Shown piece by piece: positions 1 to 8,653 of a DNA stretch of 64,000 nt (its first letter is position 1; each line of letters opens with the position of its first letter). A model generated the notes under the pieces. It was not told where the DNA came from. It ran no database searches and was given only the letters and a program-made list of their open reading frames with translations. The translations under genes and the position numbers were made by a program. Source of the stretch: B10-G9 sp963712165 (GTDB taxonomy: Bacteria; Chloroflexota; Anaerolineae; Anaerolineales; UBA11858); assembly GCA_963712165.1 (NCBI GenBank), contig CAVQGY010000004.1, forward strand, positions 124,001-188,000, given 5' to 3'.

Positions 1-1111
1 GTTTTTTTTCCGTAAGACTCCTGGCAGGAATTGATTGGGGACCAGCTCCCAGTGAAAATACTTGGCGGCCCCAAAAAGGTTGATCGCTAGTGAAAGGGAT
101 GACGATATTCGGCACACCAGCTAATAATCCCCTGGCAGTGGTTCCAGCTCCACCATGATGGACAATTGCTGCGGATCGTTTGAACAACCAATCGTACGGG
201 GCGTGATTAATCTCAAGCAGATCTGGCGAAACCTGAACTGATTTCAGCTGATCGGTTACGATGATCCCTCGCTGTTTGCAGTCAGCTAGGGCTTTGATCA
301 CGATTCGTTTGATTTCTCCGAATCTTCTAGTTCTTGTGCTTCCAAGGGCAACTGTTACTGGTGGTTGCCCGGAGCGCAGAAAATCAACTGCTTCACTGGG
401 AGGATCCTGGACATATTCGTCATCCAAGAGCCAATATCCAGTGATATGGGAATTGGCCGCCCAATCAGTTGGTCTGGGCACGACGTGCGAACTGAATCCA
501 TACAGTATGGGTATCTGTTTCATACCTTTATTGCCGGGTGCCCATTCAGTTAACTTCGGCAGGTGGGGGTTTTTCATCCTTAACCAGTTATATAACATGC
601 GGCTACCCCACTTAAATGACCTGGTAACCATATTATGCGTTAACTGCCTGTATGCTCCCCCCAGTGGTAGATCGGGAAAAGTGGGTGCTGGGAAATCGGT
701 GGTGGAGGAAAAGACTGGGAAAAGCTGAGCGGAGATAGTAGGGATCCCCAATTCCCCTCCCAATCCTATCCCCGTCGAGGTGAGTAGAAAGGAATGCAGG
801 ATCGCATCCGCATCCCTGCAGGCATCTCTAGATTGTGAAAAAACTTGACTTGCAAGTGGAATTACAAATTTCGCCATGCTAGAAAACATTTGAAGGCCAT
901 TTGTCCCTGCCTGGTCTATCAGATCCTGAACAAGGCGTGCAGGGTCTCCTGGTAGTGGTATGTACTCAATCTCGGGGAGAGAAAACCGTGACTGATAGAC
1001 TTCGGGTCCAACCAGGCGCACCTGGTGCCCTGATTGGCACAACCGGATTCCTAGAGCGACAAATGGCTCTACATCTCCCCGCGATCCATAAGTTAAAATT
1101 GTGATTTTCAT
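1..1111 (-). CDS. Glycosyltransferase, MGT/UGT-like (GT1/GT28 type), 3' end outside the window
   Basis: About 370 codons read open from an ATG at 1111 to the left edge, with no stop, so the C-terminus is missing. The N-terminus has the glycine-rich motif YGSRGDVEPFVALG, typical of the nucleotide-sugar glycosyltransferases that include sterol glucosyltransferases and macrolide or antibiotic glycosyltransferases. Near the visible end, HHGGAGTT followed by a GVPNIVIPF segment and DQPFWG matches the donor-binding region of the same family. It probably transfers a sugar from a nucleotide-sugar donor to a lipid or hydrophobic acceptor in the cytosol; the acceptor cannot be read from sequence. No partner gene is visible in the window. 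The start is the only ATG directly before the conserved N-terminal strand. Family assignment is firm, substrate unknown. Confidence 0.85.
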   Translation of the reverse strand, partial: MKITILTYGSRGDVEPFVALGIRLCQSGHQVRLVGPEVYQSRFSLPEIEYIPLPGDPARLVQDLIDQAGTNGLQMFSSMAKFVIPLASQVFSQSRDACRDADAILHSFLLTSTGIGLGGELGIPTISAQLFPVFSSTTDFPAPTFPDLPLGGAYRQLTHNMVTRSFKWGSRMLYNWLRMKNPHLPKLTEWAPGNKGMKQIPILYGFSSHVVPRPTDWAANSHITGYWLLDDEYVQDPPSEAVDFLRSGQPPVTVALGSTRTRRFGEIKRIVIKALADCKQRGIIVTDQLKSVQVSPDLLEINHAPYDWLFKRSAAIVHHGGAGTTARGLLAGVPNIVIPFTSDQPFWGRQVFSLGAGPQSIPARSLTEKK

Positions 1112-1175
1112 TAATCTTGTTCTATTTTCATGATAACTGGAAACTCACACTTAGTGCCTATCCTCTAAGTATAAG

Positions 1176-1196
1176 GGCGGCTCACTGAGCCGCCCA
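1176..1196 (-). terminator. Hairpin downstream of the surface lipoprotein gene
   Basis: GGGCGGCTC and GAGCCGCCC form a perfect 9-bp stem with a 3-nt loop, 28 bases after the lipoprotein stop. In the minus direction it is followed by TTATACTT, a weak U-tract. It probably ends the lipoprotein transcript before the glycosyltransferase gene. Confidence 0.6.
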
Positions 1197-1223
1197 TGTT
1201 GAAGGTATTATTCTTCGCCCCTC

Positions 1224-3836
1224 CTACTTCTTTGGTTTCAAACCAAAGTTATATCCGGAGAGATTCTCGCCGGTTCCAAGTACAACCGTGTAGTACGGGG
1301 GGTCTGGATGTGTGATGGTAGGGGGAAGAACGGTGATCGGCAATTGTATCGAAACGCAATAGGTACCTTTATTCAAATTTGTGAAGGTATAGTTTCCTTT
1401 GGTGTTTGTAGTTATGGGGTCTAAGTTTTTACCAATCGTGCCGCATGCGCCGGTTTTGAGCTTGACTGTCACATTGGAAAGGCCGAGCTCAGTTCTTTGA
1501 CGAATACCGTCGCTATTTTCATCATGCCAAACGATGCCGCTGATCGATCCCTTAATTGGCGTTGGAGTATCGGTGGGGGGGGGATCGATGACGGTGATTC
1601 CCAGGTCATGGTAATCACCGGCGGTGCCCGTGGAATTGGGATCCCCCTCGCTGTACCAGTCATCCGTCACCAGCGTCCGCACGGTGTAGGACCCGGCTGT
1701 GCTGTAAAGAGCGCCGGGCGTGAAGGTGAATGAGTGGGTGGCTCCAGGTGCCAGGACTGGTATAGCTTCCAGTCCGGAAGGATTGGGAGGTCCGACGCCA
1801 TAGTGGGGGATGAGCACCGCGTCATAACCGGAAGCGCTCAGGTTGCCCTGGTTTTCTACTGTAACGTCTACAGTAACCCATTGATTGATCTCCACGCTGG
1901 TGGCACTTAAGGACATATGCGTGATAACCAGGTCCACGCCCTCAACTGTGATGAGGAGATCTTCCAGGTCGCCGGCAGTGCCAGTGGAATCGGGATCACC
2001 GAGGGAATACCAATCGTCTGTAACCAGCACCCGCAGGGTGAAGGTGCCGACATGGGCGTATAAAACACCTGGAGTGAAGCTGATGGTATGGCTGGCGCCC
2101 GGTGCCAGGGTCGGAATGGCTTGATAACCGCCTGGATTGGGCGGACCCCAACCATAGTGAGGTATGAGGACAACATCGTAGCCGCTGGCCGGGGTGATGC
2201 CCTGGTTCTCCACCGTGACCTCCACTTCAACCCAGCTGTCCAGCGGGATCGTGGTGGCGCTGAGGACCACATCGGTGATCACCAAACCTGCTTCCCCGTA
2301 GCCGGGTGAGAATTGGAAATCCCAGCCGAAATTCTGATCGACCAGGTCCTCACCTTCTGTCAGGGTGAACTGGAGCCGCCCCCAGGCAGGTGATGTGAAG
2401 TTGCCGGGAATGAGGATTGTGTCATTGGGTGGGGTCAAGGGATCGATGCTCAAGCAGTAGGATCCAGCGGTGGGAGGACTGAGCTCAAACTGGTAGCTCC
2501 CGTCAGCTTGGGAGAGGGCGGTTTGGGTTGTGCCGGGTGCGTCGCAGGTGCCGCTGGCTAGGACAAGTTCGACGCCTGCAAATGGTGATTCCCCGGGATC
2601 GATCACTCCATCCGCGTTGATATCGTTGAAAACGATCCCGCTGATAAGAGAATTTTCTCCAACAAGTTCTTCACCTTGATACTCATAGGCGCCCAGATCA
2701 CATTCTGGGCCAAAGGGCCGGCTTTCACCGCGCTGGTCGGTTGCCGGGCAAAGTCCAAAGGAAACGTCTTTGGCTGGGCTGTTGAAGGGGATACTATGGG
2801 TGAGGGTGGGACCTCCATTATTCGCCAGCGGTCCCAGCAGGGGATTAGCTGTTGTCATTGCCCCACAAGACCCATCACTATTGATGTTCATGCCCAGGAT
2901 CATGCTGGTTGGCGGATAGCTGCAGTCTCCTCCCGGATTATCGGCAACGATCGAACTGTAGATATCCAGGGTCGGGCCAGAAGAATAAAGAGCTCCTGTG
3001 GAAGTGCCGATATTGTGGGCGATGGTGGTGAAGCCAATGGTGAGGTTCCCTGCATTGGCAATCGCCGAGCCGCTGTCGTTGACGGTCAGGGTGGTGGAAT
3101 TGCCGGAGATGGTGCTGTTGGTGATCGTCATGGCAGCAGCGGAGGCGTTAGTAATGGCTCCACCTGAAAGGCTGGCAACATTGCCAACAAAAGCGCTGTT
3201 GGTGATCGTCGCTGTCCCGTTATTCCAGATCGCTCCCCCGGCCTCATTGGGTACGTTGCTGATATTCACTCCGTTATTAAGGAAGGAAGTGTTGTTGATG
3301 GTCATGGTGCCGACATTAAATATGGCCCCGCCGTGAGTTTTAGCACGATTGTAGTCAAAGACGCTGTTATTAACCGTGAGGACTCCATTATTCAAAATAG
3401 CCCCACCGGAATTGTTGATGGTGATGGTAACATCAGCTGGCTCCATGCCCATGCCATCATGCAGAGTAAGGTCGTTGAGAGACAGCTCGCCCCCCTGTGA
3501 GATATGGAAGAGCCGGATGGCGGCTTTCTGAGCTCCGGTGCTGCGGCGAACGGTGGCCCCGTTTCCATTGATAATGATCGCGCTGGTGATGGAAGGAGTT
3601 CCATTGTTGCCTTCAATCGTGTTATCTACAACACCGAGTTCATAGACGCATCCCGCGGCCAAATCGATGGTGTCCGTACCGGGTCCGTTGCTGTTGGCAT
3701 CATTGATCGAGGTGATCAAAAACTCAGCCGAGCAATGAGGGGGACCCCCAAAACCTGGCAGTTCACAGCCAGACAGGATCAGAGCCAGGATAATCAATAG
3801 AGTTGACAGGACTAAGGTTCTTTTTGAGAATGGCAT
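1224..3836 (-). CDS. Surface lipoprotein: beta-helix domain plus CARDB and SdrD_B-like domains
   Basis: 870 residues from the chosen ATG at 3836. A GGAGGAAAA ribosome site lies inside the six extra codons of a longer reading that begins at 3854, so the shorter start is preferred. A hydrophobic signal segment ends in LSGC (Cys24), a lipobox, so the protein should be lipid-anchored outside the cytoplasmic membrane. Residues about 40-390 carry short N-rich repeats (NNGVLTV, NNSSF-like) of a right-handed beta-helix and end in a choice-of-anchor-Q-like tail (RGESRPFGPECDLGAYEY). An SdrD_B-like domain (SGIVFNDINADG) follows at about 400-505, then two CARDB-like repeats (about 515-630 and 635-750) that are similar even at DNA level, then a second SdrD_B-like domain (SGIVWHDENSDG, about 775-870). 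The D-N-D-G loops suggest calcium binding. Adhesion or polysaccharide binding is an inference; no catalytic residues are evident. Confidence 0.8.
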   Translation of the reverse strand: MPFSKRTLVLSTLLIILALILSGCELPGFGGPPHCSAEFLITSINDANSNGPGTDTIDLAAGCVYELGVVDNTIEGNNGTPSITSAIIINGNGATVRRSTGAQKAAIRLFHISQGGELSLNDLTLHDGMGMEPADVTITINNSGGAILNNGVLTVNNSVFDYNRAKTHGGAIFNVGTMTINNTSFLNNGVNISNVPNEAGGAIWNNGTATITNSAFVGNVASLSGGAITNASAAAMTITNSTISGNSTTLTVNDSGSAIANAGNLTIGFTTIAHNIGTSTGALYSSGPTLDIYSSIVADNPGGDCSYPPTSMILGMNINSDGSCGAMTTANPLLGPLANNGGPTLTHSIPFNSPAKDVSFGLCPATDQRGESRPFGPECDLGAYEYQGEELVGENSLISGIVFNDINADGVIDPGESPFAGVELVLASGTCDAPGTTQTALSQADGSYQFELSPPTAGSYCLSIDPLTPPNDTILIPGNFTSPAWGRLQFTLTEGEDLVDQNFGWDFQFSPGYGEAGLVITDVVLSATTIPLDSWVEVEVTVENQGITPASGYDVVLIPHYGWGPPNPGGYQAIPTLAPGASHTISFTPGVLYAHVGTFTLRVLVTDDWYSLGDPDSTGTAGDLEDLLITVEGVDLVITHMSLSATSVEINQWVTVDVTVENQGNLSASGYDAVLIPHYGVGPPNPSGLEAIPVLAPGATHSFTFTPGALYSTAGSYTVRTLVTDDWYSEGDPNSTGTAGDYHDLGITVIDPPPTDTPTPIKGSISGIVWHDENSDGIRQRTELGLSNVTVKLKTGACGTIGKNLDPITTNTKGNYTFTNLNKGTYCVSIQLPITVLPPTITHPDPPYYTVVLGTGENLSGYNFGLKPKK

Positions 3837-4036
3837 GGTTTTCCTCCGGGTCATATCAGATCTGAAATGATAATGTGTAACGTTCCTGAATGGTGATTAG
3901 CATCATTGGATCTATTAATAATTCCTTGAGAGACATCCCCTGTACCTTGCTTATGACTTCTATTTCTAATCTTGAAACGAAATGTAATCTAGAAATGTTA
4001 CAGGACGGTAGTAATCCTGATCCAGGTATTTATCGA

Positions 4037-4696
4037 TCAATCGGTTGGTTTGCTGAATCTGGCAGTATAGCTCCAGATATTCCCGCTGCAATCTTCATAG
4101 TGGAAACCAGCACCCTGGCAGCGGCGGATCGTGGTTCCTTTGAGCGGATAATCCGGGTCGAAGAGCAGCTCAGCTACAGCCAGGATCCCTCCTGGTTTTA
4201 GGACACGATCGATCTCAGCCAGGGCACGCTCCTGATCAGGTATTTCTGGAAGGACTGTGATCAGGTATACCAGATCCAACTCCGAGTCACCGAATGGCAG
4301 CTGATAAGCGCTGGCTCGGTGGAGGGTGATATTTTGGATGTCCTGAAAAGCTGGTTTGTTAAGCTTCTGTTCCAACTGGGCTAACATGGCAGGTTGGATA
4401 TCCAGAGCTTCCACTCTTCCGGTCGGACCGACAGCTCGGGCAACAAAAGTAGTGAAAGCTCCACTGCCACAGCCGATCTCCAGGACCCGCATACCAGCCG
4501 TGATCCCGGCGACCTGGATAAAATCCTCCGCAGGTTGTAAAACTCGCCTGCGATCGCTATCAAGGAATATGCCAATAAAAGCTGGAGCGGGGAAATGGAA
4601 AATTCTCCGGATGATCCGGATCAAAATCTGATAAACGATCAACCCACCCAGGATATAGGCAGCGATTTCCAGTACACGTTGAAGGATTGTGGTCAA
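4037..4696 (-). CDS. Membrane-anchored class I SAM-dependent methyltransferase
   Basis: 219 residues. An N-terminal hydrophobic helix (about residues 5-28) is followed by a Rossmann methyltransferase domain with motif I VLEIGCGSGAFT at about 70-81, an acidic EALDIQ motif II region and a late LKPGGIL motif, as in ubiquinone/menaquinone-type or generic methyltransferases. The predicted start is TTG: AAAGGAAA lies about five bases upstream and no ATG occurs before the conserved region. It should sit on the inner face of the membrane with S-adenosylmethionine as donor. The substrate is unknown. It stands alone, between the lipoprotein gene and the tRNA terminator. Confidence 0.75.
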   Translation of the reverse strand: MTTILQRVLEIAAYILGGLIVYQILIRIIRRIFHFPAPAFIGIFLDSDRRRVLQPAEDFIQVAGITAGMRVLEIGCGSGAFTTFVARAVGPTGRVEALDIQPAMLAQLEQKLNKPAFQDIQNITLHRASAYQLPFGDSELDLVYLITVLPEIPDQERALAEIDRVLKPGGILAVAELLFDPDYPLKGTTIRRCQGAGFHYEDCSGNIWSYTARFSKPTD

Positions 4697-4793
4697 ACCG
4701 GTTTCCTTTCTTTAAATATGATCGATCGGATTACCTATAAGCATACCTCAAAAAGGGCAGGATAAAATCCGATTCTTATGAAAACCTTAAGTT

Positions 4794-4830
4794 AAAAGAT
4801 GAGAACCACTTCCAAGGAAGTGGTTCTCAT
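4794..4830 (-). terminator. Intrinsic terminator after tRNA-Asp
   Basis: A 15-bp perfect stem (ATGAGAACCACTTCC with its complement) has a 2-base centre and is followed in the minus direction by CTTTT. It begins five bases after the tRNA 3' end, so it should end the tRNA transcript. Confidence 0.8.
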
Positions 4831-4834
4831 TCGC

Positions 4835-4910
4835 TGGCGGGGACGACCGGATTCGAACCGGCGATCTCGGCCTTGACAGGGCCGCATGTTAACCGCTACA
4901 CCACGCCCCC
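4835..4910 (-). tRNA. tRNA-Asp (GTC)
   Basis: 76 nt including an encoded CCA. The acceptor stem GGGGGCG/CGTCCCC has one G-U pair. The anticodon stem is CGGCC/GGCCG around loop CTGTCAA, giving anticodon GTC. The T-arm is GCCGG-TTCGAAT-CCGGT. All arms pair. No integrase or attachment-site duplication is visible next to it. Confidence 0.97.
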
Positions 4911-4920
4911 AGCGAAAATT

Positions 4921-4948
4921 ATTCTATCATAATCGTCTTCCCAGTCAA
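4921..4948 (-). promoter_or_regulatory. Promoter of tRNA-Asp
   Basis: In the minus direction TTGACT (4948-4943), a 16-bp spacer and TAGAAT (4926-4921) resemble sigma-70 -35/-10 boxes. The expected start lies a few bases before the tRNA 5' end at 4910. Confidence 0.65.
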
Positions 4949-4963
4949 GATGATTACTGTTAC

Positions 4964-6673
4964 TCAGAATTCTCCTACTTCACCTACTCTGAAATATTCC
5001 ATGAGCAGCATCCCGGTCAGGGTGGCGGCCATCAGAATGGAGCTGAGGGCCATAGCCTGTCCGTAATTCAAGGTGCCGGGTCTTCCTAGGAGGCGGTAGA
5101 TGACGATCGGCACTGTGGGATACTCCGGTCGGGTGATCAGGGAGCTGGCTCCGAACTCTCCGATGGAGATGGTGAAGGCAAAGGAAGCTGCCACAATGAT
5201 TGCCCGGCCTACAAGGGGTAGGTCAATTTCCTGAAGCACCTGGCGGGGGGAGGCTCCCAGCACCGCTGCCGCCTGACGCAGTTTGGGCTGGATGCTGGCC
5301 AGGGCCGGGGTCAGGCTGCGGACCACAAAGGGAAATGCAACCAGGGTATGGGCAATTGGCACAAGTAAAGGAGAGGTTCGCAAATTCAAGGGTGGCTGGT
5401 CGAGGGCTACCAGGAAACCTAAACCCAGAGTAACTGCCGATGTTCCCAGCGGCAGCATTAAAATTGGGTCAATGATCTTATCGATGATGGTCAGTTCCTT
5501 CTTGGACAGGGACCAAGCTGCCGGCAATCCCAAAGCCAGAGCCAGGAGGACCGTTATTAAACCGTAGCCCAACGATACTCCCAGAGCAGTTGAGGGAGGC
5601 ACATAAAACAGGAATTCCCGGGGCCGGCTGGCCAGGCTGCGGTAGAAAGCCAGGGTCAGAGGAGTGCCGGGATCAGAGCTGGTGAGGGATTTGCCCACCA
5701 GGGCTGCCAGCGGGCTGAGCAGGAAGATCAACAAAGCTGCGATGAAAAGCCCGGCCAGCAGCCGGCTTCGCCGGCTGGCCAGCGGGTGCTGGCCCCGGCC
5801 CCGGGAGGTGAGCTGGGATGGTTTCTGGATCCGGGCGGTGAGGCGGGTATAGATGATTGTCAGGATCAATGTGAATCCCACCTGAAGCAGCGATAGGGTG
5901 GCGGCAACCGGCAAATTAAAGAGGCTGATGGTTTGATAATAGATCTCAACTTCCAGGGTGGCAAAGGTCGGGCCGCCCAGCACAAGCACAACACCAAAGG
6001 AAGTGAAGTCGAAAATAAAAATAAGCAGGGATGCGGCTGCCAGGGCAGGCAAAAGCAAGGGCAGGGTGACCTCTCTTAAGGTTGCCCATCGCCCGGCTCC
6101 CAGCACACGGGCAGCGCTTTCCAAACGGGGATCCAGACGGCTCCAATAATCACCTACTACTCTTAATACGATTGTGATGTTGTAAAAGACATGAGCGGTG
6201 AGAATGGCTCCGAAGGTATTGACGAACTGGATTGGAGGGTTTACCAGGCCTAGAGCATCCATTAATGTGGAATTGATCCAGCCGGTTGGGCCGAGCAGGG
6301 CGTAAAAACCAGCTGCCACAACCAGTGTAGGCATAACAAAGGGAACACCTGTCAATGCGCGGAGTAGTTTTTTCCCCCGGAAATTGAACCGTCCGAAGAG
6401 GTAAGCTCCCGGAAGCCCAACTACGAGGGTGAGCAGGGTGGAGATGGCAGCCTGTTTGAAAGTAAAACCGATCACACGCAGGATAGTCGGCGAGGAAAGG
6501 GCTTCCCTGATCACCTCCCATAAATTGGCCTCTTCCCGGGAAAAACTGAGTCGGGTGATCTTTCCCAAAGGGAAGAAATAAAAGATCCCCATAAAAGCCA
6601 GGGGAATGAGCCATAAGAATAGGCGGCGGGACCTGGTGAAGCTCTGCCTGTTAGAAGCCGATTTATTTTGCAT
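4964..6673 (-). CDS. thiP: Thiamine-type ABC transporter permease, two fused permease domains
   Basis: 569 residues with about 12 hydrophobic segments and two copies of the binding-protein-dependent permease domain. Each copy has an EAA-type loop: SAARVLGAGRWATLREVTLP near residue 190, and AAAVLGASPRQVLQEIDLP near 470. This double-length architecture is typical of ThiP and of iron (FbpB-type) permeases. The TPP riboswitch and thiN upstream favour thiamine or a thiamine phosphate as cargo. The gene begins 30 bases after thiB and is last in the operon. No ATP-binding subunit (ThiQ) is encoded anywhere in the window, so an ATPase must come from elsewhere. Confidence 0.85.
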   Translation of the reverse strand: MQNKSASNRQSFTRSRRLFLWLIPLAFMGIFYFFPLGKITRLSFSREEANLWEVIREALSSPTILRVIGFTFKQAAISTLLTLVVGLPGAYLFGRFNFRGKKLLRALTGVPFVMPTLVVAAGFYALLGPTGWINSTLMDALGLVNPPIQFVNTFGAILTAHVFYNITIVLRVVGDYWSRLDPRLESAARVLGAGRWATLREVTLPLLLPALAAASLLIFIFDFTSFGVVLVLGGPTFATLEVEIYYQTISLFNLPVAATLSLLQVGFTLILTIIYTRLTARIQKPSQLTSRGRGQHPLASRRSRLLAGLFIAALLIFLLSPLAALVGKSLTSSDPGTPLTLAFYRSLASRPREFLFYVPPSTALGVSLGYGLITVLLALALGLPAAWSLSKKELTIIDKIIDPILMLPLGTSAVTLGLGFLVALDQPPLNLRTSPLLVPIAHTLVAFPFVVRSLTPALASIQPKLRQAAAVLGASPRQVLQEIDLPLVGRAIIVAASFAFTISIGEFGASSLITRPEYPTVPIVIYRLLGRPGTLNYGQAMALSSILMAATLTGMLLMEYFRVGEVGEF

Positions 6674-6703
6674 GAATATCCACTTGATATGTAGGTCTCG
6701 ATC

Positions 6704-7747
6704 CTACCTGAGCACTGCTTCTGTCCAGTTACTGATCCAGCGTTCCCGGCCTTCGGCGATCATTGCCGGAGAGATATTCGCAGTGATCTCGGGGATTACG
6801 AGGTATTTTTGGAAAGTCTCTTCCAGGACCGCCAGGTTGTTTACGGGAAACACATACATATTGAGAGGAATATCTTCCTGGAAGGCAGGGGAGAGCATAT
6901 AATCGATCCATTTTTCAGCCAGATCTCGGTTTTCCGTTCCTTTGAGAATGCCAACGAATTCGATCTGACGGAAACAGGTACCCGGACCGGTAACTGCAGC
7001 GGTGGGGGCTTCGTCAAGGGGTTCTTCGGAGTAAAGCACTTCAAAGGGTGGGCTAGAGCTATATGAGACCACAATCGGATCCGGACCTCCAGCCTGGCTA
7101 AAAGCACTGTAATAGGCGGTTTCCCAATCGTTGACAATCTCAACATCGTTCTCTACCAGCTTTTCCCAGTAATCCAGGTAGTTTTCCTCTCCATAATAAC
7201 CAATTGTGGTCATCAGGAAAGCCAATCCAGGAGACGACGTGGCAGGGTTCTGAACCGTTAATAGCCCCTTGTATGCCGGGAGGAGCAGATCCTCCAGGGT
7301 TTCTGGTGGTGCCAAAGCGTGTTCCTCGAAGTAAGATTTCTGATAGTTAAGGCAGACATCTCCAAAATCAACTGGCAATGCCTGGTAGCTAGGATCTAGG
7401 AGGAAGATCGGATCGATCTCATCCAGTCGGGGGGATCGGTAGCTTTCAAAAATCCCTTCCTCCAAGGCCCGGCTGAGGAAGGTGTTATCCACGCCATAGA
7501 ACACATCTGCAAGCGGGTTGTTCTTGGAAAGGGCGGCTTTATTCACCGCAGTGCCGGTATCACCAACTTCCAGAAACTGGACTTCAACATTATTCTCGGA
7601 TTCAAAATAACTTACGATGGACTCAGAGATCGCAAATGAATCATGGGTCATCACAGTCAGGACTTGCGGTTCAGGTGGTTTCGCTGTACAGGCTGTTGCC
7701 AATATGGAAATAACAAACATGGTCAGGGCTAATCTATCAACTCTCAT
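6704..7747 (-). CDS. thiB: Thiamine ABC transporter substrate-binding lipoprotein
   Basis: 347 residues. A signal peptide ends in LATAC (lipobox, Cys20), so the mature protein should be a lipid-anchored extracytoplasmic receptor. The mature part begins VLTVMTHDSF, typical of ThiB/TbpA, and contains further ThiB-like segments (ADVFYGVDNTFL, PVDFGDVCLNY, FLMTTIGYYGE). It overlaps the thiN stop by 4 bases (ATGA), so translation is probably coupled. Its place in a TPP-riboswitch operon with thiN and thiP supports thiamine over iron as ligand. It is slightly longer than the E. coli protein. Confidence 0.87.
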   Translation of the reverse strand: MRVDRLALTMFVISILATACTAKPPEPQVLTVMTHDSFAISESIVSYFESENNVEVQFLEVGDTGTAVNKAALSKNNPLADVFYGVDNTFLSRALEEGIFESYRSPRLDEIDPIFLLDPSYQALPVDFGDVCLNYQKSYFEEHALAPPETLEDLLLPAYKGLLTVQNPATSSPGLAFLMTTIGYYGEENYLDYWEKLVENDVEIVNDWETAYYSAFSQAGGPDPIVVSYSSSPPFEVLYSEEPLDEAPTAAVTGPGTCFRQIEFVGILKGTENRDLAEKWIDYMLSPAFQEDIPLNMYVFPVNNLAVLEETFQKYLVIPEITANISPAMIAEGRERWISNWTEAVLR

Positions 7748-8418
7748 GAAGTTGAAACCTCCTCAGGAGTACTCGATCGGGTATGGATCACGGCCAGCAG
7801 GCCGGTTTCCAGCTGGATAACAGCTGTTGATCCGGTCATTTGATTACTGATACCTCGAGTCAAACCAAATTCCAGCATTTCATCAGCGAGGGCATACTGC
7901 ACCCCCCGGGCTGAAACCCTTGCTCCCTCCGGGTGGAGTGGAAGCAGGGATAGAGTATCCCCGATTGTGCCTTCCAACTCCAGGGTTGCTTGTGGGCGAA
8001 GGAGATGAACTTCTTCATTTCCACAGATCAGGGTGGTGGGAATTCTCAGCTGGGGATGTGCCAACAAGACCAGGTTGCCAAAGGTCATATCCAGACGACC
8101 GCCGACAGCGCCGTAAACCCTGGTTTCCGTCGCACCACGCTCCTGGGCCAGAAGTAACGCCAACTCCAGGTCGGTCTGGTCCTTATCTTCGGGATACTGG
8201 ACCACTTCCACGCCCATCTCCTGCCAACTTGAAGTCAGATCTGGATCTGTAGAATCCAGATCTCCAACCAGCAGATGGGGAAGGATCTTTAAGGTTTGGC
8301 AGTGCCTGCTCCCTCCATCTGCGGCTATTACCAGGGTACCATCTCGGAGTTCTGGCGGGCGGCTTGGACTGCGATACTCTCCATTCGCAAATACGATCGC
8401 GCGATCGACCTTCATCAT
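7744..8418 (-). CDS. thiN: Thiamine pyrophosphokinase
   Basis: 224 residues. It should convert thiamine plus ATP to thiamine diphosphate in the cytosol. Family motifs seen: AADGGSRHC near residue 33, LLVGDLDST near 50 with the metal-binding aspartates, EDKDQTDLELAL near 77-88, and GAVGGRLDMTFGN near 100. The C-terminal part has the thiamin-binding beta region with TRGISNQM. First gene of the riboswitch-controlled operon, so imported thiamine is activated directly by the product of the same transcript. Two adjacent ATGs occur at the start; the first is used, with AAGGA upstream. Confidence 0.93.
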   Translation of the reverse strand: MMKVDRAIVFANGEYRSPSRPPELRDGTLVIAADGGSRHCQTLKILPHLLVGDLDSTDPDLTSSWQEMGVEVVQYPEDKDQTDLELALLLAQERGATETRVYGAVGGRLDMTFGNLVLLAHPQLRIPTTLICGNEEVHLLRPQATLELEGTIGDTLSLLPLHPEGARVSARGVQYALADEMLEFGLTRGISNQMTGSTAVIQLETGLLAVIHTRSSTPEEVSTS

Positions 8419-8433
8419 TTCTTATCCTTATCT

Positions 8434-8465
8434 TTTAAATAAAGAACTCCTCTATTCGGAGGAGT
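8434..8465 (-). terminator. Intrinsic terminator acting as TPP riboswitch expression platform
   Basis: Downstream of the aptamer on the minus strand, ACTCCTC and GAGGAGT form a 7-bp stem around a 6-base loop, followed by TCTTTATTT. Placed between aptamer and thiN start, it fits TPP-dependent premature termination. Confidence 0.8.
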
Positions 8466-8478
8466 GTCTCTTTTATCA

Positions 8479-8566
8479 GGCATCCCTCCGCCGGTATGAT
8501 CCGGATCAGGTTCGCGGGTCGAGGACCATCGTCCTCCTCTCAGCCCTCTAGGGGCTCCCCGTGCAA
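8479..8566 (-). promoter_or_regulatory. TPP riboswitch (THI element)
   Basis: Read on the minus strand, the conserved TPP aptamer pieces appear in order: GGGGAGCCC, GGCTGAGAGG, a variable hairpin GAGGAC-GATG-GTCCTC, then ACCTGATCCGG, ATGCCGGCGGAGGGAT. It lies between a good promoter and thiN, with a terminator hairpin next to it. High thiamine diphosphate should shut off the thiamine uptake and activation operon. Confidence 0.95.
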
Positions 8567-8584
8567 CTTGGATATGTTTATCCC

Positions 8585-8613
8585 AGTATAGGACTTCCCC
8601 CTCAGCTTGTCAA
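8585..8613 (-). promoter_or_regulatory. Promoter of the thiamine operon
   Basis: Minus strand TTGACA (8613-8608), a 17-bp spacer, TATACT (8590-8585): a near-consensus sigma-70 promoter. Transcription would start near 8578, about a dozen bases before the riboswitch. Confidence 0.85.
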
Positions 8614-8653
8614 GTAGAACCCCTTTCCACCCATTCACTCCCCTTTTTTCTGG

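Noticed and set aside
365..553. Small plus-strand frames in the first 1.1 kb
   Set aside because: They lie opposite the glycosyltransferase, which has convincing family motifs on the minus strand.
4835..4910. tRNA-Asp as an integration site of a mobile element
   Set aside because: No integrase, no duplicated tRNA 3' end and no composition shift are visible around it.
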